64,000 bases of DNA from assembly GCF_000521805.1 (NCBI RefSeq), contig NZ_JAMB01000001.1, positions 558,001-622,000 of the forward strand, read 5' to 3'. The DNA is from Marinomonas ushuaiensis DSM 15871. Lineage in GTDB: Bacteria; Pseudomonadota; Gammaproteobacteria; Pseudomonadales; Marinomonadaceae. This document shows, one piece after another, positions 1 to 8,944 of this stretch (within the stretch, counting starts at the first letter, position 1; the number at the start of each line of letters is the position of its first letter). The notes beneath the pieces were generated by a model, which saw only the letters and a program-made list of their open reading frames with translations, ran no database searches and was not told the DNA's origin. A program made the position numbers and the translations under genes.

Positions 1-167
1 GTTTTTGTTGCACGACCAAACTTAAATTTTTTGCTTTTAGGCAGCAAAGAGCCTTTTTCACGACGGTAATAAATTTTTAATACATCATGACCGTTTTCAT
101 AACGTAACGTAAATTTTTCTATGTCCTGTATGCTTGTGACGCCCATGGACTGAAGAGTTGGATGCAT
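1..167 (-). CDS. DUF3461 family protein (YaeH/UPF0325-like), partial
   Basis: Reading leftwards from an ATG, 55 codons are open to the window edge, starting MHPTLQSMGVTSIQDIEKF. The spacing of the SIQDIEKFTLRYEN and DVLKIYYRREKG stretches resembles E. coli YaeH (UPF0325, Pfam DUF3461), a small soluble protein of unknown function usually about 130 residues long. The C-terminal half lies outside the window. A GGGAAAA stretch precedes the start as a modest ribosome site. The family call is by recollection of the E. coli sequence; the function is unknown. Confidence 0.75.
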   Translation of the reverse strand, partial: MHPTLQSMGVTSIQDIEKFTLRYENGHDVLKIYYRREKGSLLPKSKKFKFGRATK

Positions 168-261
168 AACTTTTTCCCGTTTACTAGTAATCGATTAATT
201 AATAGACTTCAATTAGTAGGGGATTGTGGCCCTAAATGCAAGCCAAAAATAATAGAAAGTT

Positions 262-308
262 AAGATAGCGCAGCTAACCGATAAATAAGCTTACCTGCAC
301 TCTATCTT
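262..308 (-). terminator. Possible terminator hairpin after glnG
   Basis: On the minus strand just past the glnG stop, AAGATAG and TGCAG pair with CTGCG and CTATCTT across a loop of about 21 bases and a two-base bulge. The hairpin is followed only by AACTTTC, not a real U-run. It could be a weak terminator or an mRNA-stabilising hairpin. Confidence 0.3.
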
Positions 309-323
309 TTCTATTCGATATTA

Positions 324-1760
324 TTAATCTTCATCTTGCTCAGCGTGATCGATATTTAACTCTTTGATTTTCCGAGTTAATGTATTTCGCCCCCAACCTA
401 ATAGCAACGAAGCATCTCTACGGCGACCACCGGTATGGGCCAATGCCGTTTCGATCATGATACGTTCAAATTTAGGAACAGCTTGATCGAGTATGCCTTT
501 TTGTCCTGAAGCCAACGCACTATCGACCCAGTTTTTCAGAGCTTCTTCCCAAGATGCGAAAGGTTGCTCATGTGGAACGGCTGCAAGTAATTCAGGTGGT
601 AAATCTTCGACCAATACTTCACGGCCAGATGCCATGACGATTAACCATCGACACGTATTTTCTAGCTGTCGAACATTACCTGGCCACTCAAGTTGCGTCA
701 GGTAGTTTTCTGTTTCTTTCGTCAAGATTTTCGGCTCAACGGCGAGTTCATCCGCGGCACGGCTTAAGAAGTGACGAGCCAATTTCGGAATGTCTTCACG
801 ACGTTCTGCCAACTTAGGCAAATGAATACGGATTACGTTTAGGCGGTGAAATAAATCTTCACGGAAAGAGCCTTTTTTAACCAAGTCTTCTAAGTTTTGG
901 TGAGTCGCGGCAATAATACGTACATCCACTTTAACCGCTGTATGTCCACCAACGCGATAAAATTCACCATCTGCCAACACACGTAATAGACGAGTTTGTG
1001 TTTCTGCTGGCATATCACCAATTTCATCCAAGAAAAGAGTGCCGCCATTCGCCTGTTCAAAACGTCCGCGTCGTTGAGTATTGGCACCAGTAAAGGCGCC
1101 TTTTTCATGGCCGAATAGTTCTGATTCGATTAGATCATGCGGAATAGCCGCCATGTTTAAAGCGATAAACGGATTAGCTGCGCGAGGGCTGTGAGTATGA
1201 AGTGCTTGTGCAACGAGCTCTTTACCTGTGCCGGATTCGCCATTAATCAATACAGTAATGTTTGAGTTGGCAAGTCGGCCAATTGCACGGAAAACTTCCT
1301 GCATTGCTGGTGCTTCACCGATGATTTCTTTGTCTACTTCTGGCTCAGCGGTTTCTTCAACCATGTCTTCAGTGCTTGGTCGAGCGTTTTTGTGGTGCAG
1401 CATAGCTCGTTTAACTAGGCTGACGGCTTCTTCTACATCAAATGGCTTAGGTAAATATTCAAATGCTCCGCCTTGATATGAGGCAACCGCGCTTTCTAGA
1501 TCTGAATGTGCCGTCATGATAATGACAGGCAAATAAGGGTGATCTGTTTGCAGTTTTTCTAAGAGCTCTAAACCATCCATACCTGGCATGCGAATGTCGC
1601 TGATAATGGCACTTGGTTGCTCTTTATTAAGCATGTTAACGAGGTTTTCTGCTGAATCAAACAGACGACATTGAATGCCTTCTTGTTCTAACGTTTTTTC
1701 TAATACCCAGCGAATAGATCTATCGTCGTCTACAATCCATACCGTTTCTTCTGGTGTCAT
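324..1760 (-). CDS. glnG: Nitrogen regulation response regulator NtrC (NR-I)
   Basis: Sigma-54-dependent activator of nitrogen-limitation genes. Residues 1-120 are a receiver domain with acidic pocket D11-D13 and predicted phospho-acceptor Asp55 in SDIRMPG. The AAA+ domain carries Walker A GESGTGKE, the sigma-54 contact loop GAFTGA and Walker B LFLDEIGD. The C-terminus holds a Fis-type helix-turn-helix. Length of 478 residues is normal for NtrC. The gene overlaps glnL by 4 bp (ATGA), so the two are translationally coupled. Its likely targets in this window are the two NtrC-like sites upstream of glnA. Confidence 0.97.
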   Translation of the reverse strand: MTPEETVWIVDDDRSIRWVLEKTLEQEGIQCRLFDSAENLVNMLNKEQPSAIISDIRMPGMDGLELLEKLQTDHPYLPVIIMTAHSDLESAVASYQGGAFEYLPKPFDVEEAVSLVKRAMLHHKNARPSTEDMVEETAEPEVDKEIIGEAPAMQEVFRAIGRLANSNITVLINGESGTGKELVAQALHTHSPRAANPFIALNMAAIPHDLIESELFGHEKGAFTGANTQRRGRFEQANGGTLFLDEIGDMPAETQTRLLRVLADGEFYRVGGHTAVKVDVRIIAATHQNLEDLVKKGSFREDLFHRLNVIRIHLPKLAERREDIPKLARHFLSRAADELAVEPKILTKETENYLTQLEWPGNVRQLENTCRWLIVMASGREVLVEDLPPELLAAVPHEQPFASWEEALKNWVDSALASGQKGILDQAVPKFERIMIETALAHTGGRRRDASLLLGWGRNTLTRKIKELNIDHAEQDED

Positions 1761-2920
1761 GAGTGTTTCTCCTGTTCTTGGACTGTCGTCTCAATGGGAA
1801 TTAATATGTTAAATTCGGTTTTTTCAGGGTAGCTATTACACTCAATAATTCCGTGATGTTGATGTATTACGGATTGAGCAATGGAAAGACCTAAGCCTGT
1901 TCCATCAGCACGCCCACTCACCATTGGGTAAAATAGTGTTTTCAAAATCGCGTCAGGTATGCCTGGTCCGTTATCAATAATGCTGACTTTACAGACTAAA
2001 CGATGCCTTTTTGAACCTATGGTAAATTGGCGTAATGAGCGAGTAACTATACGTATGGTCTTGTGTTGATTTTCCTCATCTTCCATGAGAGCTTGCATTG
2101 CGTTTCGAGTAATATTAAGCAGTGCTTGTATAAGCTGAGATTCGTCACCAACTAAATCTGGAATGCTAGGGTCGTAATCTCGAATGAGTTTAATTTGGTT
2201 GTTGGTTTCAACTGAAATCAGCTGCCTTACTCGTTCGATAACTTTATGTATGTTCAATGGTTTAATTTTTGGAAGCTGTCTTGGCCCCAATAAACGATCC
2301 ACTAAATCCCGTAGACGATCCGATTCTTCAATGATGACTTGAGTGTAATCATTCAGCGCTTCGTCTGTAAAAGCGCGACTAATTAATTGCGCTGCACCAC
2401 GAATGCCACCCAATGGGTTTTTAATTTCATGAGCGAGACCACGCACCAATTCTTTGCTTGATTCATGGTTTGCTATGATTTCATCTTCTTGTGAGATGCG
2501 TTTCATTCTGTCTCGTGGGTATAACTCTATGATGATACTTTCCGTGTCATTAGACGTTCCCATGACAGGTGTTACTGTGTAATCACAAAATAGTTTTTTA
2601 CCGTTACTGCGTTCAATTTCGGCTTCTCGTTTGGTAAACGGATGACCTGATTCAATTGCGGAATATAAAGCTTCGATGCTATTTTCGTTTTCGCGAAAAG
2701 CGGCGCCCAGGTCATTGCCATAAATTCGACGGCGGCTGACCGCGAGCAACATTTCAGCGGCCGGATTTAAATATTCGATCTCAAGCTTGTCGTTCAATTG
2801 AAGGACGGCGGTAGATAAATGGTCGATTAATAAGCTATACACAGCATGTGCCTCTCTGATTGACTCCTGCTTTTTGTCATTCCCCATTGCGGTTGCAAAA
2901 AACGAACCAACATTGGGCAC
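1757..2920 (-). CDS. glnL: Nitrogen regulation sensor kinase NtrB (NR-II)
   Basis: Cytosolic histidine kinase/phosphatase partner of NtrC, controlled by PII protein. It has an N-terminal PAS domain, an H-box AHEIKNPLGG with the phospho-acceptor histidine, and a HATPase_c domain with the N-box NAMQAL and the G-boxes DNGPGIP and GTGLGLS. There is no membrane segment, as expected for NtrB. The start is uncertain: an internal Met at residue 12 (MGNDKK) would give a protein closer to typical length. It lies downstream of glnA beyond a strong terminator, so it is probably expressed by readthrough plus its own promoter. Confidence 0.96.
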   Translation of the reverse strand: MPNVGSFFATAMGNDKKQESIREAHAVYSLLIDHLSTAVLQLNDKLEIEYLNPAAEMLLAVSRRRIYGNDLGAAFRENENSIEALYSAIESGHPFTKREAEIERSNGKKLFCDYTVTPVMGTSNDTESIIIELYPRDRMKRISQEDEIIANHESSKELVRGLAHEIKNPLGGIRGAAQLISRAFTDEALNDYTQVIIEESDRLRDLVDRLLGPRQLPKIKPLNIHKVIERVRQLISVETNNQIKLIRDYDPSIPDLVGDESQLIQALLNITRNAMQALMEDEENQHKTIRIVTRSLRQFTIGSKRHRLVCKVSIIDNGPGIPDAILKTLFYPMVSGRADGTGLGLSIAQSVIHQHHGIIECNSYPEKTEFNILIPIETTVQEQEKHS

Positions 2921-3013
2921 AGTGAAATGGTTTGTTTGTTAGGTTTTTGGTTGGAAATAAAATCTAATTCGCACAATTATAGTGCATCTAAGTGTTGTTG
3001 GCTTTTTTAGTGC

Positions 3014-3042
3014 AAAAAAAAGCCCCGATTAATCTCGGGGCT
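3014..3042 (-). terminator. Rho-independent terminator of glnA
   Basis: On the minus strand, an 8-bp stem AGCCCCGA/TCGGGGCT with a 6-base loop runs straight into seven U residues. It lies about 35 bp after the glnA stop and before glnL, so it lowers ntrBC expression relative to glnA. Confidence 0.9.
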
Positions 3043-3076
3043 TTCGACTTCGAATTACTTTATAGCAGTCTAAATA

Positions 3077-4483
3077 TTAAACGCTGTAGTAAAGTTCGAA
3101 CTCAAGTGGTGTTGTCGTCATTGCAACACGCTGCGCTTCGCCTGCTTTAAGTTCGATGTATGCATCGATCATATCGTCAGAGAATACGCCACCTTGAGTC
3201 AAGAATGCGCGATCTTCGTCTAGACACTTAAGCGCTTCTTCTAGGCTAGCAGCAACTTGAGGAATCGCTGCTGCTTCTTCTGCAGGAAGGTCATATAGAT
3301 CTTTGTCTGCTGCATCGCCAGGATGAATCTTGTTTTTGATACCGTCAAGGCCTGCCATCAACATAGCTGCAAAAGCTAGGTATGGGTTGGCGGTTGGATC
3401 AGGGAAACGAGCTTCAATACGCTTGCCTTTAGGGCTTGCAACGTATGGGATACGGATAGAAGCGGAACGGTTACGAGCTGAGTAAGCCAACATAACTGGT
3501 GCTTCGAAACCTGGAACAAGACGCTTGTATGAGTTAGTTGAAGCATTTGTGAAAGCATTCAACGCTTTAGCGTGCTTGATGATACCACCGATGTAGAAAA
3601 GCGCCATTTCAGATAGGCCAGCATACAAATCACCAGCGAATTGGTTTTCGCCGTCTTTCCAGAAAGATTGGTGTACGTGCATGCCAGAACCATTATCGCC
3701 AACGATTGGTTTAGGCATGAAAGTCGCTGTTTTTCCGTAAGCATGAGCCACGTTATGGACACAATACTTCATGATCTGAACTTCATCGGCTTTTTTAACT
3801 AGAGTGTTAAATTTAGCACCGATTTCGTTTTGACCAGCTGTTGCAACTTCATGGTGATGAACTTCGATTACTAAGCCCATTGTTTCCATTGCGCCACACA
3901 TTGCGCCACGAAGGTCGTGATGAGAATCGACTGGTGGTACAGGGAAGTAACCGCCTTTAACGAAAGGACGGTGGCCCATGTTGCCGCCTTCAATTTTCTT
4001 GTTAGAAGACCAAGCCGCTTCTTCAGCGTTGATTTCTACAGAGCTACCAGACATGTCTGTTTTCCAGCGAACGTCATCAAAGATGAAAAATTCAGGCTCT
4101 GGACCAAAGAATGCTGTATCACCAAGGCCTGACGCTTTAAGAAACTCTTCTGCGCGTAGAGCAACAGAGCGTGGGTCACGGTCATAGCCCTGCATAGTAG
4201 CAGGCTCGATGATGTTACAGCGAAGAATAACAGTAGCTTCTTCAGTAAACGGATCGATGATACAAGTATCGTCCTGTGGCATCATGATCATGTCGGATTC
4301 ATTAATGCCTTTCCAGCCAGCGATGGATGAACCATCAAACATCTGACCAGTTTCAAAAAATTCTTCGTCTACCGTAATAGCTGGAATAGATACGTGTTGT
4401 TCTTTACCTTTAAAATCAGTAAAGCGAAGGTCAACCCACTTCGCGTCATGCTCAGCAATCAAGGCAAGGGTCTTGTTTGACAT
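3077..4483 (-). CDS. glnA: Glutamine synthetase, type I
   Basis: Makes glutamine from glutamate, ammonia and ATP in the cytosol as a dodecamer. At 468 residues it has the typical GSI length. Visible signatures are [11 protein letters not shown] near residue 50, the metal-site stretch [10 protein letters not shown], and the adenylylation loop KDLYDLP near residue 400 that marks the GlnE-regulated GSI-beta class. The upstream region contains a -24/-12 sigma-54 promoter and two NtrC-like sites, matching classical nitrogen control. The glnA-glnL-glnG order is the standard gammaproteobacterial arrangement. Confidence 0.98.
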   Translation of the reverse strand: MSNKTLALIAEHDAKWVDLRFTDFKGKEQHVSIPAITVDEEFFETGQMFDGSSIAGWKGINESDMIMMPQDDTCIIDPFTEEATVILRCNIIEPATMQGYDRDPRSVALRAEEFLKASGLGDTAFFGPEPEFFIFDDVRWKTDMSGSSVEINAEEAAWSSNKKIEGGNMGHRPFVKGGYFPVPPVDSHHDLRGAMCGAMETMGLVIEVHHHEVATAGQNEIGAKFNTLVKKADEVQIMKYCVHNVAHAYGKTATFMPKPIVGDNGSGMHVHQSFWKDGENQFAGDLYAGLSEMALFYIGGIIKHAKALNAFTNASTNSYKRLVPGFEAPVMLAYSARNRSASIRIPYVASPKGKRIEARFPDPTANPYLAFAAMLMAGLDGIKNKIHPGDAADKDLYDLPAEEAAAIPQVAASLEEALKCLDEDRAFLTQGGVFSDDMIDAYIELKAGEAQRVAMTTTPLEFELYYSV

Positions 4484-4566
4484 AGTTGTTCTCCAGTCGT
4501 AATTAAAGCGAAAAAATATTTTCGTTTAGGGTGCTTCAATATAAAGCGCAGTTTCAAAAAGATAAA

Positions 4567-4581
4567 GCATAACTTGTGCCA
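4567..4581 (-). promoter_or_regulatory. Sigma-54 (RpoN) -24/-12 promoter of glnA
   Basis: The minus strand reads TGGCACAAGTTATGC. This matches the TGGCAC-N5-TTGC consensus except for one base and keeps the obligatory GG-N10-GC spacing. It predicts transcription start near 4555, leaving a leader of about 70 nt before the glnA ATG. Confidence 0.85.
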
Positions 4582-4643
4582 GAATTTCGTGCGATAAAAT
4601 AATCCCTTATATAACAATGGGATAGCTATTATCTTTGGAAAAT

Positions 4644-4660
4644 TGCACTTAATAGTTGCT
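4644..4660. promoter_or_regulatory. Promoter-proximal NtrC-binding site (predicted)
   Basis: TGCACT-TAATA-GTTGCT resembles the NtrC dyad TGCACY-N5-GGTGCA, with 4 of 6 matches in the second half. Its centre lies about 97 bp upstream of the predicted glnA start, the distance expected of an NtrC enhancer. Confidence 0.7.
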
Positions 4661-4686
4661 TCCACAATAACAAGAAAAACAACAAA

Positions 4687-4703
4687 TGCACTATATTGAT
4701 GCG
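4687..4703. promoter_or_regulatory. Distal NtrC-binding site (predicted)
   Basis: TGCACT-ATATT-GATGCG is close to the NtrC dyad consensus and, as I recall it, to an E. coli glnA site. Its centre is about 140 bp upstream of the predicted glnA start and 43 bp from the proximal site, roughly four helical turns, so two NtrC dimers would bind on the same face. Confidence 0.7.
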
Positions 4704-4767
4704 ATATTTACTTTTGTTGTATCTTTTTGGTGCGAATTTAGCATTTTCGTATCCGCTGCCTTTTCTT

Positions 4768-4773
4768 TATACT
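4768..4773 (+). promoter_or_regulatory. Candidate -10 box for thiI
   Basis: TATACT lies 40 bp before the thiI ATG and matches the sigma-70 -10 consensus at five of six positions. No convincing -35 hexamer is seen at 17 bp. It separates thiI transcription from the divergent glnA control region. Confidence 0.3.
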
Positions 4774-4812
4774 GTGCGCCTTTTTCAACCTCCGGTATGT
4801 ATTGCAACCTCT

Positions 4813-6264
4813 ATGAAATTTATTGTTAAGTTTTTTGCAGAAATCACAATTAAAAGTCGTCCAGTTAGAAAGGCATTTATTAAACAGCTTAGGCACAACA
4901 TTAAATTGGTTTTGAAAAAGCATGATGTTGATGTCGCCGTTGCGGGTAATTGGGACTTTATTGAAATACTTTCTGAGCGGGATGATTTGCGTGAAGACTT
5001 TACCGAGGCGTTATCTAACATAGCAGGTATTGCTCACTTTCAGTTTGTACGTGAATTTCCTCTTGTTGATCTTGACGATATTGTTGAGCAAGCAATTGTT
5101 TCTTATGGTGACGCTATAAAGAATGCTGTATTTGCAGTGCGTGTTAAACGAGTTGGTCATCATGATTTCACTTCTGTTGATGCAGAGCGACACATAGGTG
5201 GTTGTCTTAAAGCTCGTTGTGGTGCTTTAGCGGTTCGATTGAAAAATCCAGAAGTACTTGTTCCTATCGACATTCGAGATGGTCGAGTATGGATGATCGA
5301 ACAGCGTGTAGAAGGATTGGGTGGTTATCCGCTTGGTTCACAGGATCCCGTTTTGTCATTGATGTCGGGTGGTTATGATTCAACGGTCAGTTCCTATATG
5401 ACTATGAGTCGTGGATTAAAAACGCATTTTTGTTTTTTCAATCTAGGTGGCGATGCTCATGAAATCGGTGTAAAGCAAGTTTCTCATTATATTTGGGAGA
5501 AATACGGTTCTGCATTAAACGTAAAATTCATCACTGTGCCTTTTGAAGCGGTTGTTGGTGAGATTCTAACGAAAGTTGATAATGCCGAAATGGGCGTTAT
5601 TTTAAAACGTATGATGTTGCGAGCGGCTTCTCAGCTTATGAATGAAGTCGGAGCAAAAGCATTGGTAACGGGTGAAAGTGTTGCTCAGGTATCAAGCCAA
5701 ACGCTAATTAACTTAAAAGTCATTGATCAGGTTACAGAAGAATTAGTGATTCGACCTTTGATTACGACGAACAAACAAGAAATTATTGATAAAGCCATCG
5801 ATATTGGTACTGCGCCTTTTGCTGCCAGCATGCCTGAGTTTTGTGGCGTGATTTCAGTCAAGCCAACAACACGAGCAAAAATGCACCGTGTTGAAAAACA
5901 AGAATCGAATTTCGACTTTGACGTTTTAGAAAAAGCGATTGTAAACGCGAATATCATGTCGATCCAAAATGTCATGGACGATGTTGCTAAGCAATATCAA
6001 GGTGAAGTGCCAGTGGTTCGTATGCCGGTTGGTGATGAGGTCATTATTGATATTCGTCATCCAGATGAAGCCAGTAATCGCCCTCTTAAAGTAAGTGGTC
6101 GACCTGTTAAGGTTATTCCTTTCTTTGCTTTGGAAACGACTTGGTCTGAACTGGATCCAAAAACCATGCATCTTCTTTATTGTGGTAAAGGTGTTATGAG
6201 TCGAATGCATGCTTCTTACCTTTTGGGTAAAGGGCATGAAAATATAGGTATTTATTTACCTTAG
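4813..6264 (+). CDS. thiI: tRNA 4-thiouridine synthase / thiamine sulfur carrier enzyme
   Basis: ThiI adenylates U8 of tRNA and transfers persulfide sulfur to make s4U; it also supplies sulfur for the thiamine thiazole. The protein has a ferredoxin-like and THUMP N-terminal region, a PP-loop SGGYDS near residue 185 and a C-terminal rhodanese domain with active-site Cys457 in CGKGVMS. I chose the ATG that begins MKFIVKFFAEITIKS because it aligns with the E. coli N-terminus. An upstream in-frame ATG at 4696 would add 39 hydrophobic residues foreign to the family and would overlap the NtrC site. Length is then 483 residues, as expected. Confidence 0.95.
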   Translation: MKFIVKFFAEITIKSRPVRKAFIKQLRHNIKLVLKKHDVDVAVAGNWDFIEILSERDDLREDFTEALSNIAGIAHFQFVREFPLVDLDDIVEQAIVSYGDAIKNAVFAVRVKRVGHHDFTSVDAERHIGGCLKARCGALAVRLKNPEVLVPIDIRDGRVWMIEQRVEGLGGYPLGSQDPVLSLMSGGYDSTVSSYMTMSRGLKTHFCFFNLGGDAHEIGVKQVSHYIWEKYGSALNVKFITVPFEAVVGEILTKVDNAEMGVILKRMMLRAASQLMNEVGAKALVTGESVAQVSSQTLINLKVIDQVTEELVIRPLITTNKQEIIDKAIDIGTAPFAASMPEFCGVISVKPTTRAKMHRVEKQESNFDFDVLEKAIVNANIMSIQNVMDDVAKQYQGEVPVVRMPVGDEVIIDIRHPDEASNRPLKVSGRPVKVIPFFALETTWSELDPKTMHLLYCGKGVMSRMHASYLLGKGHENIGIYLP

Positions 6265-6437
6265 TAAGGAATTTAAACAGTTGTATTTTTGTAGTAAATG
6301 AATGCTACTGTTTTGAATAGAGTGCTGTTTGTTACCCTGTTGATCTATTTTTGTGGTTTTTTTTACTCACTTTAATGGGATATTGATCAATATAAGGGTA
6401 CAATTGCGCGAATTTTACCCCGCACCAAGATCCGAGA

Positions 6438-6478
6438 CGCTTGAAGAGCATACCCGCCCGAGTCAAGCGGCGGTATAT
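6438..6478 (+). promoter_or_regulatory. Competing hairpins in the typA leader
   Basis: Within the region before typA, CGCTTGA (6438) can pair with TCAAGCG (6463). Alternatively ATACCCGCC (6450) can pair with GGCGGTAT (6469) with one bulge. The two pairings overlap and cannot form together. The second is followed by ATCTTTTTG, a poor U-run. This has the look of an attenuator or thermosensor-like leader but may be fortuitous. Confidence 0.3.
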
Positions 6479-6511
6479 CTTTTTGCTCACATCAAACGCA
6501 GAGAATTATAA

Positions 6512-8332
6512 ATGTCTAATGATATTAGTAAGTTACGCAATATTGCCATCATTGCGCACGTTGACCATGGTAAAACTACCCTTGTTGACAAGCTATTAAG
6601 CCAGTCTGGCACGTTAGATCGTAAAGATGAAGGTTCTGAACGAATCATGGACTCTAACGATCAAGAAAAAGAACGTGGTATTACCATCTTGGCGAAAAAC
6701 ACGTCAATTAAATGGAATGACTACCGTATCAACATCGTAGACACACCTGGTCACGCCGATTTCGGTGGTGAAGTAGAGCGTGTACTTTCTATGGTTGATT
6801 GCGTATGTCTATTGGTTGATGCTGTTGATGGCCCAATGCCGCAAACACGTTTCGTAACCTCTAAAGCATTTGAGCAAGGTTTGCGTCCTATTGTTGTTAT
6901 CAACAAAGTTGACCGTCCTGGCGCTCGTCCTGATTGGGTTATGGATCAAGTTTTTGATCTTTTTGATAACCTTGGCGCAACAGAAGAGCAATTAGACTTC
7001 CCTGTTATCTACGCTTCTGCCATTAATGGCCAAGCGGGTACTGATCCAGATAACCTAGCAGACGACATGACGCCTCTTTACCAAATGATCGTTGATAGCG
7101 TACCTGTTCCTGATGTTGACCCAGAAGGTACCTTCCAAATGCAGGTTTCTGCATTGGATTACGATAGTTATGTTGGTGTTATCGGTGTAGGCCGTATCAC
7201 ACGTGGTAGTTTGTCTCCTAACCAGCAAGTCGTTATAAAATCGGCTGATGGTAAAGAGCGTAAAGGTAAAGTAGTAAATGTTAAGGGTTACCACGGTCTA
7301 GATCGTGTTGACACAGATAAAGCCTCTGCTGGTGATATCGTTTGTATCAATGGTATTGATGGTCTAAGTATTTCTGATACTTTGTGTGATCCTACTTGTG
7401 TTGAAGCGCTTCCACCGTTATCGGTTGATGAGCCAACAGTAAGCATGACATTCATCGTAAATGACTCTCCATTTGCTGGTAAAGAAGGTAAGTTCGTTAC
7501 GACTCGTAACATCAAAGACCGTCTAGACCAAGAGCTTATCCATAACGTAGCACTTCGCGTAAAAGAAGGTGATACACCAGATAAGTTTGTCGTATCAGGT
7601 CGTGGTGAGCTTCATTTGTCTGTATTGATTGAAACAATGCGTCGCGAAGGCTTCGAAATGGGCGTTTCTCGTCCTGAAGTTGTTATCAAAGAAATCGACG
7701 GCGTTAAATCTGAACCATTCGAAATGGTAGTAATCGATGTTGAAGATCAGCATCAAGGTTCTATCATGGAAGAAATCGGCTTACGTAAAGGTGAATTAAC
7801 TAACATGGAGCCAGATGGTAAAGGCCGTACACGCCTTGAATTCATGATGCCTTCACGTGGTTTGATCGGTTTCCGTGGCTTGTTCCTAACATTGACGTCT
7901 GGTTCTGGTATTTTGACGAGTGTTTTCGATCATTACGGTCCAGTTAAAGATGGCGAAGTTCAAAGTCGTAAAAACGGTGTATTGGTAAGCATGCTTACTG
8001 GTAAAACAGCCGCTTACTCTTTGTTCAACTTGCAAAGCCGTGGCCGCATGTTCCTAGGTCACGCAGTTGAAGTGTACGAAGGTCAAATTATCGGTATTCA
8101 CTCACGTGATAACGATTTAGCGGTTAACCCTGTTAAAGGTAAGCAGCTGACTAACGTACGTGCATCTGGTACAGATGAAGCTTTGACTTTGACTCCACCG
8201 ATTCGTCAAACGCTAGAACAAGCACTTGAATTCATCGAAGATGATGAGTTGGTAGAAGTTACGCCAGAAAGCATTCGTGTTCGTAAGAAGTTCCTTACTG
8301 AAAACGAACGTAAGCGTAACGGCCGTAAATAA
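6512..8332 (+). CDS. typA: Ribosome-associated GTPase TypA/BipA
   Basis: Translational GTPase of the EF-G fold that acts in 50S assembly and in growth at low temperature and under stress. The G motifs are complete: AHVDHGKT (G1), RGITI (G2), DTPGHADF (G3) and [10 protein letters not shown] (G4). EF-G-like domains III and V and the BipA-specific C-terminal domain follow. Length is 606 residues, standard for the family. It is monocistronic, with a structured leader upstream and a strong terminator downstream. Confidence 0.97.
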   Translation: MSNDISKLRNIAIIAHVDHGKTTLVDKLLSQSGTLDRKDEGSERIMDSNDQEKERGITILAKNTSIKWNDYRINIVDTPGHADFGGEVERVLSMVDCVCLLVDAVDGPMPQTRFVTSKAFEQGLRPIVVINKVDRPGARPDWVMDQVFDLFDNLGATEEQLDFPVIYASAINGQAGTDPDNLADDMTPLYQMIVDSVPVPDVDPEGTFQMQVSALDYDSYVGVIGVGRITRGSLSPNQQVVIKSADGKERKGKVVNVKGYHGLDRVDTDKASAGDIVCINGIDGLSISDTLCDPTCVEALPPLSVDEPTVSMTFIVNDSPFAGKEGKFVTTRNIKDRLDQELIHNVALRVKEGDTPDKFVVSGRGELHLSVLIETMRREGFEMGVSRPEVVIKEIDGVKSEPFEMVVIDVEDQHQGSIMEEIGLRKGELTNMEPDGKGRTRLEFMMPSRGLIGFRGLFLTLTSGSGILTSVFDHYGPVKDGEVQSRKNGVLVSMLTGKTAAYSLFNLQSRGRMFLGHAVEVYEGQIIGIHSRDNDLAVNPVKGKQLTNVRASGTDEALTLTPPIRQTLEQALEFIEDDELVEVTPESIRVRKKFLTENERKRNGRK

Positions 8333-8387
8333 GTCGTTTTAAATAAAACGATTCAACAGAATCGCTTTATAAAGAGCAGCAGCAAAT

Positions 8388-8407
8388 GAACGTATGCAAA
8401 TACGTTC
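8388..8407 (+). repeat. 7-bp hairpin between typA and dtd
   Basis: GAACGTA-TGCAAA-TACGTTC is a perfect inverted repeat just upstream of the typA terminator. It has no U-run; it may stabilise the 3' end of the typA transcript. Confidence 0.4.
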
Positions 8408-8416
8408 AGGAGCGAC

Positions 8417-8446
8417 AGAAGCGCCTTCGGGCGCTTTTGTTTTTTC
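8417..8446 (+). terminator. Rho-independent terminator of typA
   Basis: AAGCGCC and GGCGCTT form a stem closed by the stable UUCG tetraloop, followed by TTGTTTTTT. It ends about 85 bp past the typA stop. Confidence 0.9.
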
Positions 8447-8450
8447 TGGC

Positions 8451-8476
8451 GTTTGATAAAGTGCACTTTATCAAAC
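8451..8476. promoter_or_regulatory. Perfect 26-bp palindrome upstream of dtd
   Basis: Each half reads GTTTGATAAAGTG and its exact reverse complement, with no spacer and no mismatch. It ends 8 bp before the AAAAGGA ribosome site of dtd. Without a loop or U-run it is a better candidate for a dimeric repressor operator than for a terminator. As RNA it could hide the dtd ribosome site. No regulator is recognised. Confidence 0.65.
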
Positions 8477-8496
8477 CAAATAGAAAAGGAATGGAT

Positions 8497-8931
8497 ATGA
8501 AGGTGTTAGTCCAACGAGCGCTTAATGCCAGCGTTACAGTAGATGGTGAGATTATTGGTGCAATTGATGATGGTCAGCTTGTGTTGGTTGGTATCGAGAA
8601 AGGCGATACAGAGACCGATACGCAGCGTTTGGCGGACAAATTGCTTAAATATCGTATGTTTGGTGACGCAGAAGGTAAGATGAATTTAAACGTCCAGCAG
8701 GTTGCTGGTGGGGTTTTGTTAGTATCTCAATTTACCTTAGCAGCTGAAACAAAAAAGGGCCTGCGCCCAGGATTTTCAACAGCAGCCATTCCAGAGGAGG
8801 GTGAGCGACTATTTAACGACTTCGTTAATAAGGTTCGGGCACAATATGACAAAGTTGAAACAGGGCAGTTTGGTGCAGATATGAAAGTCTCCTTTACCAA
8901 TGATGGCCCTGTTACTTTTATGCTGGATTGA
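8497..8931 (+). CDS. dtd: D-aminoacyl-tRNA deacylase
   Basis: Hydrolyses D-amino acids mischarged on tRNA, such as D-Tyr-tRNA. The protein carries the family signatures SQFTLAA near the middle and DGPVTF at the end, where the Gly-Pro pair provides chiral proofreading. I start at MKVLVQRALNASV because this aligns with E. coli Dtd and lies 6 bp after GGA of AAAAGGA; earlier in-frame starts would add residues encoded by the terminator and palindrome. Length is 144 residues, as expected. It converges on the thioesterase gene with only 13 bp between the two. Confidence 0.95.
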   Translation: MKVLVQRALNASVTVDGEIIGAIDDGQLVLVGIEKGDTETDTQRLADKLLKYRMFGDAEGKMNLNVQQVAGGVLLVSQFTLAAETKKGLRPGFSTAAIPEEGERLFNDFVNKVRAQYDKVETGQFGADMKVSFTNDGPVTFMLD

Positions 8932-8944
8932 TATTTAGAGTGAA

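Noticed and set aside
4696-4812. Upstream in-frame ATG that would extend ThiI by 39 residues
   Set aside because: The extension is hydrophobic, not found in ThiI and overlaps the NtrC site; MKFIVKFFAEITIKS matches the family start.
8386-8496. N-terminal extension of Dtd
   Set aside because: It would be encoded by the typA terminator and the 26-bp palindrome; the ribosome site lies before 8497.
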